Source: Acetobacter oryzoeni (GTDB lineage Bacteria; Pseudomonadota; Alphaproteobacteria; Acetobacterales; Acetobacteraceae). Taken from it: a stretch of DNA of 64,000 bases. This document shows, in pieces, positions 1 to 14,709 of the stretch (within the stretch, counting starts at the first letter, position 1; every line of letters begins with the position of its first letter). The notes beneath the pieces were generated by a model. The model did not search any database. It saw only the letters and a list, made by a program, of their open reading frames with translations, and had not been told where the DNA came from. The position numbers and the translations under genes are program-made. The stretch lies in assembly GCF_004014775.2 (NCBI RefSeq), contig NZ_CP042808.1, positions 868,001 through 932,000 of the forward strand. Direction: 5' to 3'.

Positions 1-16
1 ATCGGAAGAACCGCGG

Positions 17-43
17 TCCGGGTTCATTTTGAGGAGTCCCGGA
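17..43 (+). promoter_or_regulatory. rplK leader hairpin enclosing the ribosome binding site
   Basis: Bases 17-22 (TCCGGG) are the exact reverse complement of bases 38-43 (CCCGGA). The loop holds the ribosome binding site GAGGAG (31-36), and the rplK ATG starts at 45. A hairpin here could limit translation initiation. In E. coli, L1 represses the L11 operon by binding near the rplK start, so a similar role is plausible, but L1 binding here is inference only. Confidence 0.4.
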
Positions 44-44
44 T

Positions 45-479
45 ATGGCCAAAAAAGTTGTTGGCTACATCAAACTTCAGATCCCCGCTGGTAAGGCTAA
101 TCCTTCCCCGCCGGTTGGTCCGGCACTGGGTCAGCGCGGTCTGAACATCATGGAATTCTGTAAGGCATTTAACGCCAAGACCCAGGGTCTTGAGCCTGGT
201 ATGCCGATTCCGGTGGTTATCACCGCATATGCAGACCGTACGTTCAGCTTCATCACCAAAACCCCGCCGAACACCTACTTCCTGCTCAAGGCCGCCAAGA
301 TTTCCAAAGGCAGCCAGACAGTTGGTAAGGGTGGCAGCGTTGGTAAGGTGACCATGAGCCAGCTTCGTGAAATTGCTGAACAGAAACAGCAGGACATGAA
401 CGCAAACGATCTGGATGGCGCAGTGCGCATGCTGATCGGCTCTGCCCGCTCCATGGGCATCGATGTGGTGGAGGGCTAA
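45..479 (+). CDS. rplK: 50S ribosomal protein L11
   Basis: The 144-residue product has the usual L11 length (about 142). Its N-terminal domain carries the conserved [17 protein letters not shown] stretch (about residues 21-37), and the segment [12 protein letters not shown] links to the C-terminal domain that binds the GTPase-associated region of 23S rRNA. L11 helps factor binding and is needed for stringent-response sensing by RelA. GAGGAG lies eight bases before the ATG. rplA follows after six bases, so the two are surely cotranscribed, as in other bacteria. nusG would be expected just upstream, outside the window. Confidence 0.98.
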   Translation: MAKKVVGYIKLQIPAGKANPSPPVGPALGQRGLNIMEFCKAFNAKTQGLEPGMPIPVVITAYADRTFSFITKTPPNTYFLLKAAKISKGSQTVGKGGSVGKVTMSQLREIAEQKQQDMNANDLDGAVRMLIGSARSMGIDVVEG

Positions 480-485
480 TCTATC

Positions 486-1178
486 ATGGCAAAGAACAAG
501 CGTCTCGCCGCTGCGCGTGCCAAGGTTGAAGCTGGTAAAGCTTACGGTGTTGATGAAGCTGTTGCGCTGGTAAAAAGCAACGCAACAGCCAAGTTTGACG
601 AAACCGTTGAAATTGCACTGAACCTGGGTATTGACCCGCGTCATGCAGACCAGATGGTTCGTGGTTTTGTTTCCCTGCCGAACGGCACGGGCAAAACCTT
701 GCGCGTTGCTGTATTTGCACGTGGCCCGAAAGCTGAAGAGGCTCAGGCTGCTGGTGCAGATATCGTGGGTGCAGAAGATCTGATGGAAAAAGTGCAGGCT
801 GGCGAAATCAACTTCGACCGCTGCATTGCTACGCCTGACATGATGGCCCTGGTGGGTCGTCTGGGTAAGATCCTCGGCCCACGTGGGCTGATGCCGAACC
901 CCAAGCTGGGCACCGTGACCATGAACGTAAAGGGCGCTGTTGAAGCGGCTAAGTCTGGTCAGGTTGAATATCGTGCTGAAAAGAGCGGTATCGTGCACGC
1001 TGGCGTTGGCAAGGCTTCCTTCAGCGAAGACAAGCTGGCTGAAAACGTACGTGCATTTATTGATGCCGTGCAGAAGGCTCGTCCGTCTGGCGCAAAAGGT
1101 GCTTACATGAAGAAGGGCGCTCTGTCCTCCACCATGGGCCCGGGCGTTCAGCTGGACCTCTCTGCCTTCGCTGGCTGA
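486..1178 (+). CDS. rplA: 50S ribosomal protein L1
   Basis: The 230-residue protein is close to the family length of 234. The L1 signature [12 protein letters not shown] is present around residues 137-148, and the early segment [20 protein letters not shown] is typical. L1 forms the mobile stalk at the ribosomal E site and in enterobacteria represses its own operon. It starts six bases after rplK. A 279-base non-coding stretch separates it from rplJ, so the L11-L1 and L10-L12 units may be controlled separately. Confidence 0.98.
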   Translation: MAKNKRLAAARAKVEAGKAYGVDEAVALVKSNATAKFDETVEIALNLGIDPRHADQMVRGFVSLPNGTGKTLRVAVFARGPKAEEAQAAGADIVGAEDLMEKVQAGEINFDRCIATPDMMALVGRLGKILGPRGLMPNPKLGTVTMNVKGAVEAAKSGQVEYRAEKSGIVHAGVGKASFSEDKLAENVRAFIDAVQKARPSGAKGAYMKKGALSSTMGPGVQLDLSAFAG

Positions 1179-1193
1179 GAAAGAATGACGCTG

Positions 1194-1414
1194 CGCCAGC
1201 TTTCGGGTTGGCGTGGTGCATGAAGGGGTGGTTACGGCTGCTCCTTCTTCCTGTCCGAGACCGTGCGCAACTGCGGTTTTAATCAACCTTCGGGTTGGCG
1301 AACGGTAAGACGGGAATGCTGGTTACAGGTCGTATTTACGGCACGCCAGATATTCCGTTTCAAGGACAGGCGAGCGGGTTCCGCTATGTATGGTGGAACC
1401 TAAAGGGCAACCCG
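1194..1414 (+). promoter_or_regulatory. structured rplJ leader (L10-type autoregulatory region)
   Basis: The 279 bases between rplA and rplJ hold no gene but clear RNA structure. The 12-base motif TTCGGGTTGGCG occurs at 1202 and again at 1289, each time on the 3' side of a hairpin. One hairpin is 1194-1200 with 1207-1213; the other is CAACC-TTCG-GGTTG at 1284-1297, with a UUCG-type loop. Further on, CGGGTT (1375-1380) can pair with AACCCG (1409-1414), while the overlapping GGTTCC (1377-1382) can pair with GGAACC (1395-1400), so the two folds exclude each other. In E. coli the L10-L12 complex binds the rplJ leader to repress translation; the same role is inferred here. Confidence 0.5.
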
Positions 1415-1457
1415 TTCTGTTGGGCGTAAGCTTGATGGAACAAGACGGAGACGGGAT

Positions 1458-1976
1458 TTGAACCGTACGGAAAAGAAGGCCTTTATCGCCTCTCTGGCCG
1501 CCGTTTTCGCCCAGACGTCCATGGTTGTGGTCACCCGTAATGACGGGCTGACTGTGGCTGCTGTGACGGAACTGCGGCGTAAGGTGCGTGCAGCGGGTGC
1601 GAACTATAAGGTCGCTAAAAACCGGCTGGCAACTCTCGCCCTGGATGGGACCCAGTTCAACGGCATCGCACCGATGCTGCAGGGCCCGACCGCGCTTGCG
1701 TGGTCTGAAGACCCTGTGGCTGTGGCTAAGGCTGTCGTTGAGTTCGCCAAAACAAATGACAAGCTTGTGCTGCTTGGTGGTTCTCTTGGTTCTCAGGTGC
1801 TTGACGCCGATGGAATCAAGGCTCTGGCCGAGCTGCCGTCTCTTGATGCGCTGCGCGCGCAGCTCGTGGGTCTTATCTCCACGCCAGCTACGCGTATCGC
1901 CAGCGTTACTCAGGCGCCGGCAGGCCAGCTTGCACGTGTTTTTGGGGCCTATGCCAAAACGGGTGAAGCTGCCTGA
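1458..1976 (+). CDS. rplJ: 50S ribosomal protein L10
   Basis: The 172-residue protein starts with the family-typical NRTEKKAFIASLAAVF, reading from a TTG codon. The purine-rich GACGGAGACGGGA lies just upstream and no ATG fits. L10 is the base of the ribosomal stalk and carries the L7/L12 dimers on its C-terminal helix. The long structured leader and the weak TTG start both suggest translational control. rplL follows 100 bases later, as in the standard L10 operon. Confidence 0.96.
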   Translation: MNRTEKKAFIASLAAVFAQTSMVVVTRNDGLTVAAVTELRRKVRAAGANYKVAKNRLATLALDGTQFNGIAPMLQGPTALAWSEDPVAVAKAVVEFAKTNDKLVLLGGSLGSQVLDADGIKALAELPSLDALRAQLVGLISTPATRIASVTQAPAGQLARVFGAYAKTGEAA

Positions 1977-2076
1977 TTTCATTCCCTTGTATGAGGGAAT
2001 GTTCAAGAATTTTGCGCTGCCTTCGTGCTTGAAGGTTGCGTTCTGCTAACCAGTATCTATATTAGGAAGTCAAACT

Positions 2077-2451
2077 ATGGCTGATCTTGCTAAGCTTGTT
2101 GACGAACTGTCCGCTCTGACCGTTCTTGAAGCTGCTGAACTTTCCAAGCTGCTCGAAGAAAAATGGGGCGTTTCCGCTGCTGCTCCTGTAGCAGTTGCTG
2201 CTGCTGCACCTGGTGCTGCTGCTGCTCCGGCTGAAGAAAAGACCGAATTCACGGTTGTTCTGGCCAGCGCTGGCGACAAGAAGATCAACGTGATTAAGGA
2301 AATCCGCGGCATCACCGGTCTGGGCCTGAAAGAAGCTAAGGACCTGGTTGAAGGTGCGCCGAAGACCGTTAAAGAAGGTGTCAGCAAGGACGAAGCTGAC
2401 AAGATCAAAAAGGCTCTTGAAGACGCCGGGGCAACCGTCGAAGTCAAGTAA
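2077..2451 (+). CDS. rplL: 50S ribosomal protein L7/L12
   Basis: The 124-residue stalk protein has three recognisable parts: an N-terminal dimerisation domain (residues 1-33), an Ala/Pro-rich hinge (about 34-56), and the C-terminal factor-binding domain with [20 protein letters not shown] and [15 protein letters not shown]7/L12 recruits and stimulates the translational GTPases. AGGAAG precedes the ATG at a normal distance. A 219-base spacer with several hairpins separates it from rpoB. Confidence 0.98.
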   Translation: MADLAKLVDELSALTVLEAAELSKLLEEKWGVSAAAPVAVAAAAPGAAAAPAEEKTEFTVVLASAGDKKINVIKEIRGITGLGLKEAKDLVEGAPKTVKEGVSKDEADKIKKALEDAGATVEVK

Positions 2452-2533
2452 GTTTGCCAAATTTCTGATGCATGGCATCGGAGAAATGGGAAAAAAGGTT
2501 TTCGGGTGGGGGCGCTGTGCCTCTGCCCGTTTG

Positions 2534-2643
2534 CCTGTTTCGGGTTGATCTGAAACAGGAGCCGGGTAAAACCGGTATGGGCTTGAGACCAAAATTAGGT
2601 CGGACCATCAGGCTCGCGGGAAGACCACGGGCATGATGGTCCG
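2534..2643 (+). promoter_or_regulatory. stacked hairpins between rplL and rpoB
   Basis: This spacer has three inverted repeats in a row. CCTGTTTC (2534-2541) pairs with GAAACAGG (2552-2559), eight base pairs. A short CCGG/CCGG stem flanks GTAAAA near 2562-2575. CGGACCATCA (2601-2610) pairs perfectly with TGATGGTCCG (2634-2643), ten base pairs. None has a T-run, so they are not simple terminators. In E. coli the rplL-rpoB spacer holds an attenuator and an RNase III cleavage site that set the ratio of stalk protein to polymerase; an equivalent role here is inference. Confidence 0.5.
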
Positions 2644-2670
2644 AGATAAATGGGCGGGGCAGGAGCGACG

Positions 2671-5600
2671 ATGAACGCAATCACTAAATCGTTCACAGGA
2701 CGGAAGCGGATTCGCAAAAGTTTCGGGCGGATTCCCGAAATCGCCCCGATGCCGAACCTGATTGACGTGCAGCGTGCGTCTTACGAGACATTCCTTCAGG
2801 CAAATGTATCGCCTGATGCGCGTACTCCAACAGGTTTGCAGGAGGTATTCCGTTCCGTTTTCCCCATCAACGATTTTGCGGGGCGGGGGCGTCTGGAATT
2901 CGTTAGCTACGAATTTGAAGAGCCTAAGTATGATGTGGAAGAGTGCATTCAGCGTGGCCTGACATATGCTGCACCGTTGAAGGTTATTTTGCGCCTGATC
3001 GTATGGGATGTGGACGAAGATACGGGGTCTCGTTCCATCCGCGATATTAAGGAACAGCCGGTTTATATGGGCGATATGCCGCTCATGACAGACAACGGCA
3101 CCTTTATCGTAAACGGTACGGAGCGCGTTATTGTTAGCCAGATGCACCGTTCACCCGGTGTGTTCTTTGATCATGATAAAGGTAAGACGCATTCTTCCGG
3201 CAAATATCTGTTTGCTGCGCGCGTTATTCCTTACCGTGGTTCTTGGCTGGACTTTGAGTTTGACGCCAAAGATCTGCTTTACGTTCGTATTGACCGTAAG
3301 CGTAAGCTGCCTGTTACCACGCTGTTGTATGCGCTTGAAGGCGCGGCATCTGAAGCTGCACGCAAAGCGAAAGCAGCTGAAGGTGGCGATGTTGACTCTA
3401 TGGAAATCAAGGGGATGGATGCCAATGAAATCCTCGCCTATTTCTATAATGCTGTCACATTCATAAAAACACCTAAAGGCTGGGCCCGTCCATTTGATGC
3501 GGACTCTTTCCGTGGTCTCAAGCTGCTGGCACCGCTGGTGGACGCAGAAACCGGTGAGGTGGTGGCAGAAGCCGAAACCAAGCTAACGGCCCGCATGGTG
3601 CGCAAGATCGCGGAAAAAACGCGTGAAGTGCTGGTGGGTGAAATCGATCTGCTTGGCCGTTACATTGCCCATGATATCGTCAATATGCAGACTGGCGAAA
3701 TCTATGGTGAGGCTGGTGAAGAAATCACCGAGGCACGTCTTGCTGCCTTGGAAGAAGCCGGTATTACGGAACTTCCTCTGCTGGCGATTGATGCAGCTAA
3801 CGGTCCGTGGATCCGTGATACACTTACGGTAGATAAAAACAGCACGCGTGATGAAGCGCTGATTGATATCTACCGTGTGATGCGCCCTGGTGAGCCGCCA
3901 ACGGCGGAAACCGCCGAAGCCATGCTGAACGGCTTGTTCTTTGATCCTGACCGCTATGATCTTTCCGCCGTTGGTCGCGTGAAGATGAATATGCGTCTGG
4001 ACATGGATGTGCCGGACACAGTGCGTGTGCTGCGTAAAGAAGACATTCTGCGCACCATTAAAACGCTGTGTGACCTGAAAGACGGTCGCGGCCAGATTGA
4101 CGATATTGATAACCTTGGTAACCGCCGTGTTCGCTCGGTTGGTGAACTGATGGAAAATCAGTACCGCATTGGCCTGCTGCGTATGGAACGTGCCATTCGT
4201 GAACGCATGGGTTCTGTGGATATTGATACGGTCATGCCGCATGACCTGATCAACGCCAAACCAGCTGCTGCTGCTGTGCGTGAGTTCTTCGGTTCTTCTC
4301 AGCTCAGCCAGTTCATGGATCAGACCAACCCGCTGTCTGAAGTTACGCATAAGCGTCGTCTCTCAGCGCTTGGCCCGGGCGGTTTAACCCGTGAGCGTGC
4401 AGGCTTTGAAGTGCGTGACGTTCACCCAACGCATTACGGCCGTATCTGCCCAATTGAAACGCCGGAAGGCCCGAACATTGGTCTGATCAACTCTTTGGCA
4501 ACCTATGCCAAAGTGAACAAATACGGCTTTATTGAAACGCCTTACCGCCTGGTAAAAGACGGTGTGCTGCAGGATGGCTGGAAGTACCTCTCCGCTATGG
4601 AAGAGGAAAAGCTGGTTGTTGCGCAGGCCGATGCCAAGGTGAACGATCAGGGTGCGCTGACAAGCGATCTGATCTCTGTGCGCCGTAACGGTGATTTCCG
4701 TCTGGTTCCGCCAACAGAAGTTACAGCGTGTGACGTTTCTCCCAAGCAGTTGGTGTCTGTTGCTGCGGCGCTTATTCCGTTCCTGGAAAACGATGACGCG
4801 AACCGTGCACTGATGGGTTCCAACATGCAGCGTCAGGCTGTGCCGCTGGTGCGTTCCGATGCGCCGTTGGTTGGTACAGGCATGGAAGCTGCTGTGGCGC
4901 GTGATTCTGGTGCAACAATTGTCGCCAAGCGCGATGGTGTGGTTGACCAGATTGACGGTGCCCGTATCGTGGTGCGTGCAACCAACGCAGCAGGTTCTAC
5001 GCAGGGTGTGGATATCTACCGTCTGCGCAAATATTCTCGTTCCAACCAGTCCACCTGCATCAACCAGCGTCCGCTAGTTCATGTTGGTGACAATGTGCGG
5101 GCCGGTGATATTATTGCCGATGGTCCTTCCACGGAGCTGGGTGAACTGGCGCTGGGCCGTAACGTGCTGGTCGCGTTTATGCCTTGGAACGGCTACAACT
5201 TCGAAGACTCCATCCTGATTTCCGAACGGATTGCCAAGGATGACGTTTTCACCTCGATCCATATCGAGGAATTCGAAGTCATGGCGCGTGATACCAAGCT
5301 GGGTCAGGAAGAAATTACGCGTGATATTCCGAATGTGGGTGAAGAAGCCCTGCGGAACTTGGACGAAGCCGGCATTGTTTACGTAGGTGCCGAAGTTAAT
5401 CCGGGTGATATTCTGATCGGTAAGGTGACGCCAAAGGGTGAAAGCCCGATGACACCGGAAGAAAAACTTCTGCGTGCCATCTTTGGTGAAAAAGCCTCCG
5501 ATGTGCGTGATACGTCCCTGCGTCTGCCGCCTGGCACGTCTGGTACAATCGTTGATGTGCGCGTGTTCTCCCGCCGTGGTGTGGATAAAGACGAACGCGC

Positions 5601-6843
5601 CATGGCTATTGAACGTGCGGAAATCGAACGTCTGGCCAAAGATCGTGACGATGAACGCGCTATTCAGGAACGCTCTTTCTATAGCCGTCTGCGTGAAAAA
5701 CTGCTGGGGCAGGTTGCTGGTGCTGGGTTCAAGGGCATTCGCTCCGGAACCGAAATCACGGATGCGGTTCTGGATGAGCACCCGCGTGCTACGTGGCGCC
5801 AGATCGTTGTCGCCTCTGACAGTGTAATGGCCGAGCTTGAAACCCTGCGGCGTGAATTTGATGCGGCTATTGCCCGTATTCAGGCACGTTTTGAAAGCAA
5901 GGTTGAAAAGCTGCAGCGTGGTGATGAACTGCCACCTGGCGTGATGAAGATGGTCAAGGTTTTCGTGGCTGTTAAGCGTAAGCTGCAGCCCGGGGATAAA
6001 ATGGCCGGTCGTCATGGTAACAAGGGTGTGGTTTCCCGCGTTGTGCCAGTTGAAGACATGCCGTTCCTGGAAGATGGCACGGCTGTTGATCTGGTGCTGA
6101 ACCCGCTGGGTGTGCCTTCACGTATGAACGTGGGGCAGATTCTGGAAACCCATCTGGGCTGGGCTTGTGCCAAAATTGGCCGTGGCATCGGCGATATGGT
6201 GGATGAATACCAGCGTAATGGCGAAAAACGTCAGGAACTGCTGGATCGCCTGAAGGATGTGTACGGGGATAAGGTTTACAGCGAAGACATTGCAAATATG
6301 AGCAATGATGAGCTGGTTGAACTGGCCAATAACCTGCGTAAAGGCGTGCCGATTGCAACTCCTGTGTTCGATGGTGCTTCCATTCCGGATATTGAAGCCA
6401 TGCTTGAAAAAGCTGGTGTTGATAAATCCGGTCAGTCTCAGCTGATTGACGGACGCACAGGCGAGCCGTTCGAGCGTAAAACAACGGTCGGTTACATCTA
6501 CATGCTCAAGCTGCACCATCTTGTTGATGACAAGATCCATGCACGTTCTATCGGCCCATACTCGCTGGTTACACAGCAGCCTCTGGGTGGTAAGGCGCAG
6601 TTTGGTGGTCAGCGCTTTGGGGAAATGGAAGTGTGGGCGCTGGAAGCATACGGCGCAGCTTACACTCTGCAGGAAATGCTGACTGTGAAGTCGGATGACG
6701 TTTCTGGCCGAACCAAAGTTTATGAATCCATCGTGCGTGAGCAGGATGATTTTGAGGCCGGTATTCCGGAAAGCTTTAACGTTCTGATCAAGGAGCTGAA
6801 GTCTCTGGGTCTGAACGTGGAACTGGAGCAGGGGGCCGAGTGA
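2671..6843 (+). CDS. rpoB: DNA-directed RNA polymerase subunit beta
   Basis: The 1,390-residue beta subunit is of the long alphaproteobacterial form. I chose the ATG at 2671, which has AGGAG at 2661-2665 and gives the typical start [19 protein letters not shown], over an in-frame ATG at 2650. The rifampicin pocket near residues 540-575 reads [20 protein letters not shown] followed by SALGPGG, so the usual resistance positions are wild type. The C-terminal [20 protein letters not shown], near residue 1306, contacts beta prime. rpoC follows after 93 bases. Confidence 0.99.
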   Translation: MNAITKSFTGRKRIRKSFGRIPEIAPMPNLIDVQRASYETFLQANVSPDARTPTGLQEVFRSVFPINDFAGRGRLEFVSYEFEEPKYDVEECIQRGLTYAAPLKVILRLIVWDVDEDTGSRSIRDIKEQPVYMGDMPLMTDNGTFIVNGTERVIVSQMHRSPGVFFDHDKGKTHSSGKYLFAARVIPYRGSWLDFEFDAKDLLYVRIDRKRKLPVTTLLYALEGAASEAARKAKAAEGGDVDSMEIKGMDANEILAYFYNAVTFIKTPKGWARPFDADSFRGLKLLAPLVDAETGEVVAEAETKLTARMVRKIAEKTREVLVGEIDLLGRYIAHDIVNMQTGEIYGEAGEEITEARLAALEEAGITELPLLAIDAANGPWIRDTLTVDKNSTRDEALIDIYRVMRPGEPPTAETAEAMLNGLFFDPDRYDLSAVGRVKMNMRLDMDVPDTVRVLRKEDILRTIKTLCDLKDGRGQIDDIDNLGNRRVRSVGELMENQYRIGLLRMERAIRERMGSVDIDTVMPHDLINAKPAAAAVREFFGSSQLSQFMDQTNPLSEVTHKRRLSALGPGGLTRERAGFEVRDVHPTHYGRICPIETPEGPNIGLINSLATYAKVNKYGFIETPYRLVKDGVLQDGWKYLSAMEEEKLVVAQADAKVNDQGALTSDLISVRRNGDFRLVPPTEVTACDVSPKQLVSVAAALIPFLENDDANRALMGSNMQRQAVPLVRSDAPLVGTGMEAAVARDSGATIVAKRDGVVDQIDGARIVVRATNAAGSTQGVDIYRLRKYSRSNQSTCINQRPLVHVGDNVRAGDIIADGPSTELGELALGRNVLVAFMPWNGYNFEDSILISERIAKDDVFTSIHIEEFEVMARDTKLGQEEITRDIPNVGEEALRNLDEAGIVYVGAEVNPGDILIGKVTPKGESPMTPEEKLLRAIFGEKASDVRDTSLRLPPGTSGTIVDVRVFSRRGVDKDERAMAIERAEIERLAKDRDDERAIQERSFYSRLREKLLGQVAGAGFKGIRSGTEITDAVLDEHPRATWRQIVVASDSVMAELETLRREFDAAIARIQARFESKVEKLQRGDELPPGVMKMVKVFVAVKRKLQPGDKMAGRHGNKGVVSRVVPVEDMPFLEDGTAVDLVLNPLGVPSRMNVGQILETHLGWACAKIGRGIGDMVDEYQRNGEKRQELLDRLKDVYGDKVYSEDIANMSNDELVELANNLRKGVPIATPVFDGASIPDIEAMLEKAGVDKSGQSQLIDGRTGEPFERKTTVGYIYMLKLHHLVDDKIHARSIGPYSLVTQQPLGGKAQFGGQRFGEMEVWALEAYGAAYTLQEMLTVKSDDVSGRTKVYESIVREQDDFEAGIPESFNVLIKELKSLGLNVELEQGAE

Positions 6844-6881
6844 CGGTGAATTTCGCCACCACTATCCGTTCTTATTTCAAA

Positions 6882-6912
6882 GGGGAGGCCGGGGTAGAAA
6901 CCTCGGCTCCCC
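6882..6912 (+). promoter_or_regulatory. hairpin in the rpoB-rpoC spacer
   Basis: GGGGAGGCCG (6882-6891) pairs with CGGCTCCCC (6904-6912), giving nine base pairs with one bulged G. It lies 24 bases before the rpoC ATG, without a T-run. It may stabilise or process the message between the two large polymerase genes. No more than a structural element can be claimed. Confidence 0.35.
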
Positions 6913-6936
6913 GTTTCCCGCTGGGGGCTTCGGCAC

Positions 6937-11112
<4,176 letters not shown>

Positions 11113-11133
11113 ACGTTGCGAATATGCCGCACG

Positions 11134-11167
11134 AAAAAAGGATCAGGGGAAACTCTGGTCCTTTTTT
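11134..11167 (+). terminator. intrinsic terminator after rpoC
   Basis: AAAAAAGGATCAG (11134-11146) pairs with CTGGTCCTTTTTT (11155-11167) with one G-U pair, and the 3' arm is itself the T-run. It lies 22 bases after the rpoC stop codon. Confidence 0.85.
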
Positions 11168-11210
11168 CATGTACAGCAGACGCAATTCTTTAAGAATCGC
11201 AGGGTAAAAC

Positions 11211-11239
11211 TTGACTCCCGGCGGGGGGAAGGTTAGGTA
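11211..11239 (+). promoter_or_regulatory. possible promoter of the rpsL-rpsG-tuf unit
   Basis: TTGACT (11211-11216) is followed after 17 bases by TAGGTA (11234-11239). The site lies between the rpoC terminator and rpsL, in the only gene-free stretch longer than 300 bases in this window (11113-11450). The -35 box matches well and the -10 box only partly, so the assignment is tentative. Confidence 0.4.
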
Positions 11240-11310
11240 GCAGCCCTCAGCTCTGGATATCCCTGTGGATAGAAAGAGCAATTAGGTTTTCTGTGTGAGT
11301 CTAGCATGCG

Positions 11311-11386
11311 GTTGGCTTCCGGGGTGGAAGCGGGGCCGGATGCCAACATAGCCCCATACAGGCAAATGCCTGATGGGATCTTTTTT
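11311..11386 (+). promoter_or_regulatory. rpsL leader with terminator-like attenuator
   Basis: CCCAT-A-CAGGC (11353-11363) pairs with GCCTG-ATGGG (11368-11377) as a ten-base-pair stem with one bulge. ATC and six Ts follow, which is a standard intrinsic terminator, yet it sits 65 bases before the rpsL ATG. Just upstream, GGGGC (11332-11336) can pair with GCCCC (11351-11355), and GTTGGC (11311-11316) with GCCAAC (11342-11347). The GGGGC/GCCCC pairing would take up bases of the terminator arm. This is the layout of an attenuator with an antiterminator; its trigger is unknown. Confidence 0.55.
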
Positions 11387-11450
11387 AATGAAAGTCGGCA
11401 GTCAGAAATAATGGCGGCCGGCCGAACTGTGTAAGGATCGGGAAAGGCGC

Positions 11451-12313
<863 letters not shown>

Positions 12314-12403
12314 TGAAAGAAGCTGCTGCATTTCCTCTTGCAGTGAGTTTGCAGGGCTTATAACAACTGCATCCCGAATGGTTTTTGGGGCATGGAGTAA
12401 AAA

Positions 12404-13594
12404 ATGGCTAAGGCTAAATTTGAGCGGAATAAACCGCACTGCAACATCGGCACCATTGGTCACGTTGACCATGGTAAGACCTCTCTGACGGCTGCGATCA
12501 CCAAGACGCTTGCTAAGAAGGGTGGCGCTGAATTTAAGGCGTATGACCAGATCGACGCAGCTCCGGAAGAACGCGCTCGCGGCATCACCATTTCCACAGC
12601 TCACGTGGAATATGAAACCGACAAGCGTCACTACGCGCACGTTGACTGCCCCGGACATGCTGACTACGTGAAGAACATGATCACGGGTGCAGCGCAGATG
12701 GACGGCGCAATCCTGGTTGTGTCCGCTGCTGACGGCCCGATGCCGCAGACCCGTGAACACATCCTGCTTGCTCGTCAGGTTGGTGTGCCGGCTCTGGTTG
12801 TCTTCCTGAACAAGGTTGACCAGGTTGACGATCCGGAACTGCTGGAACTGGTTGAAATGGAAGTTCGTGAACTTCTGTCTTCCTATCAGTTCCCTGGCGA
12901 CGATGTGCCGATCATCAAGGGTTCCGCTCTGGTAACTCTGGAAGATGGTGATCCGGAAATCGGTGAAAACCGCGTTCGCGATCTGATGGACGCAGTTGAC
13001 TCCTACATCCCGCAGCCGGAACGTCCGGTTGACCGTCCGTTCCTGATGCCAATCGAAGATGTGTTCTCCATCTCTGGTCGTGGCACCGTGGTGACGGGTC
13101 GTGTGGAACGCGGCGTAATCAATGTTGGTGACGAAATTGAAATCGTTGGTCTGAAGCCGACCACGAAGACAACCGTAACCGGCGTTGAAATGTTCCGTAA
13201 GCTGCTTGATCGCGGTGAAGCTGGTGACAACATCGGCGCTCTGCTGCGTGGCACGAAGCGTGAAGATGTGGAACGTGGTCAGGTTCTGGCAAAGCCAGGC
13301 TCCATCACGCCGCATAAGAAGTTCAAGGCAGAAGCTTACATCCTGACGAAGGAAGAAGGTGGCCGTCATACGCCATTCTTCACCAACTATCGTCCGCAGT
13401 TCTACTTCCGTACGACTGACGTGACGGGTGTTGTGCATCTGCCAGAAGGCACCGAAATGGTGATGCCGGGCGACAACTGCGCCATGGAAGTTGAGCTGAT
13501 TGCTCCGATCGCCATGGACGAAGGTCTGCGTTTCGCTATTCGTGAAGGTGGCCGCACGGTTGGTGCTGGCGTTGTTTCCTCCATTATCGAGTAA
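12404..13594 (+). CDS. tuf: elongation factor Tu
   Basis: The 396-residue GTPase delivers aminoacyl-tRNA to the ribosome. G-domain motifs are at the expected places: GHVDHGKT (19-26), DCPGHADYV (about 81-89) and NKVDQ (about 136-140). Domains 2 and 3 are full length. ATGGAGTAAAAA precedes the ATG. It follows rpsG directly, without fusA. A hairpin 26 bases past the stop probably ends much of the transcription. Whether a second tuf copy exists cannot be told from this window. Confidence 0.98.
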   Translation: MAKAKFERNKPHCNIGTIGHVDHGKTSLTAAITKTLAKKGGAEFKAYDQIDAAPEERARGITISTAHVEYETDKRHYAHVDCPGHADYVKNMITGAAQMDGAILVVSAADGPMPQTREHILLARQVGVPALVVFLNKVDQVDDPELLELVEMEVRELLSSYQFPGDDVPIIKGSALVTLEDGDPEIGENRVRDLMDAVDSYIPQPERPVDRPFLMPIEDVFSISGRGTVVTGRVERGVINVGDEIEIVGLKPTTKTTVTGVEMFRKLLDRGEAGDNIGALLRGTKREDVERGQVLAKPGSITPHKKFKAEAYILTKEEGGRHTPFFTNYRPQFYFRTTDVTGVVHLPEGTEMVMPGDNCAMEVELIAPIAMDEGLRFAIREGGRTVGAGVVSSIIE

Positions 13595-13619
13595 TCGATA
13601 GAGGATATTGAGCCTAAGT

Positions 13620-13655
13620 GGCCCCGACCGATTCATTTTGGTCGGGGTCTTACTT
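13620..13655 (+). terminator. hairpin after tuf, probable terminator
   Basis: CCCCGACC (13622-13629) pairs perfectly with GGTCGGGG (13640-13647), and two outer pairs (one G-U) extend the stem to ten. Only a weak T-rich tail, TCTTACTT, follows. It may act as a partial terminator between the tuf unit and the S10 operon. Confidence 0.6.
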
Positions 13656-13702
13656 GGCGGCCGGGATTCCCCGGATAGGTAAAGTGTTGGACTAAAAAAC
13701 AA

Positions 13703-14011
13703 ATGGACAACCAGAACATCCGCATTCGCCTGAAAGCGTACGATCATCGGGTGCTGGATAACAGCACGAAAGAGATCGTAAATACGGCGAAGCGTACGGG
13801 TGCGCGGGTTCGGGGTCCTATCCCGCTGCCTACGCATATCGAACGGTTTACGGTTAACCGTTCTCCTCACGTTGATAAAAAGAGCCGCGAGCAGTTCGAA
13901 ATTCGAACTCATCGCCGTCTGCTCGACATTGTTGAGCCCACTCCGCAGACCGTGGACGCTCTCATGAAGCTCGACCTCGCCGCTGGCGTTGATGTCGAGA
14001 TCAAACTCTAA
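13703..14011 (+). CDS. rpsJ: 30S ribosomal protein S10
   Basis: The 102-residue protein begins [17 protein letters not shown] and includes the conserved [20 protein letters not shown] stretch, and is of standard length (103 in E. coli). S10 belongs to the 30S head and, as NusE, also to transcription antitermination complexes. It opens the S10/spc/alpha superoperon. There is only a weak Shine-Dalgarno-like sequence before the ATG. rplC follows after ten bases. Confidence 0.98.
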   Translation: MDNQNIRIRLKAYDHRVLDNSTKEIVNTAKRTGARVRGPIPLPTHIERFTVNRSPHVDKKSREQFEIRTHRRLLDIVEPTPQTVDALMKLDLAAGVDVEIKL

Positions 14012-14021
14012 GGTCCAGACG

Positions 14022-14705
14022 ATGCGCACCGGATTGATCGCAAAGAAGTTGGGCATGTCCCGACTGTTCAAGGAAGATGGCACGCATGTGCCTGTTACCG
14101 TCCTGCATGTTGATGATGTGCAGGTGGTTGATGTCCGTAACCAGGAACGGGATGGCTACGTAGCTGTTCAGCTGGGTATGGGTAAAGCCAAGGTGAAAAA
14201 CGTAACCAAGCCGAATCGTGGGCATTTTGCTCGCACGAAGGTGGAGCCCAAGCAGGCGCTTCGCGAATTTCGTGTAGCTGATGATGCCGCTCTTGAGGTT
14301 GGTGCTACCCTTTCAGCTTCGCACTTTGTTGTTGGCCAAAAGGTTGACGTTACGGGTGTAAGCAAAGGTAAGGGATTTGCTGGCGCAATGAAGCGCTGGA
14401 ATTTTGCTGGTCTTGAAGCCACGCATGGTGTGTCTATTTCGCACCGTTCGCATGGTTCGACCGGTAATCGCCAGGATCCCGGCAAGACCTTTAAGAATAA
14501 GAAGATGGCTGGTCATCTCGGTGATGAACGCGTGACCACCTTGAATCTGGAAATCGCAGCGGTCGATCCGGAAAAGAATCTGATCATGGTTCGTGGCTCC
14601 GTGCCAGGAGCGAAGAACGGTGTTGTTCTGATCCGTGACGCCATTAAAAAAGCCCGCCATGGTGACGCGCCTTATCCGGCCGGCCTCGTGAAGGCGGAGG
14701 GCTGA
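14022..14705 (+). CDS. rplC: 50S ribosomal protein L3
   Basis: The 227-residue protein is read from the ATG at 14022, which gives [20 protein letters not shown], the typical L3 start; a longer in-frame reading upstream overlaps rpsJ and is rejected. The central loop [18 protein letters not shown] reaches the peptidyl-transferase centre. L3 is one of the first proteins to bind 23S rRNA. rplD follows after four bases. Confidence 0.97.
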   Translation: MRTGLIAKKLGMSRLFKEDGTHVPVTVLHVDDVQVVDVRNQERDGYVAVQLGMGKAKVKNVTKPNRGHFARTKVEPKQALREFRVADDAALEVGATLSASHFVVGQKVDVTGVSKGKGFAGAMKRWNFAGLEATHGVSISHRSHGSTGNRQDPGKTFKNKKMAGHLGDERVTTLNLEIAAVDPEKNLIMVRGSVPGAKNGVVLIRDAIKKARHGDAPYPAGLVKAEG

Positions 14706-14709
14706 GGTC

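Noticed and set aside
24..1286. Open frame of 420 codons on the - strand opposite rplK and rplA
   Set aside because: Antisense to two conserved genes; low-complexity Thr/His/Cys-rich product typical of shadow frames.
12338..12364. Possible tuf promoter TTGCAG with TATAAC
   Set aside because: The spacing of 15 bases and mismatches make it no better than chance.
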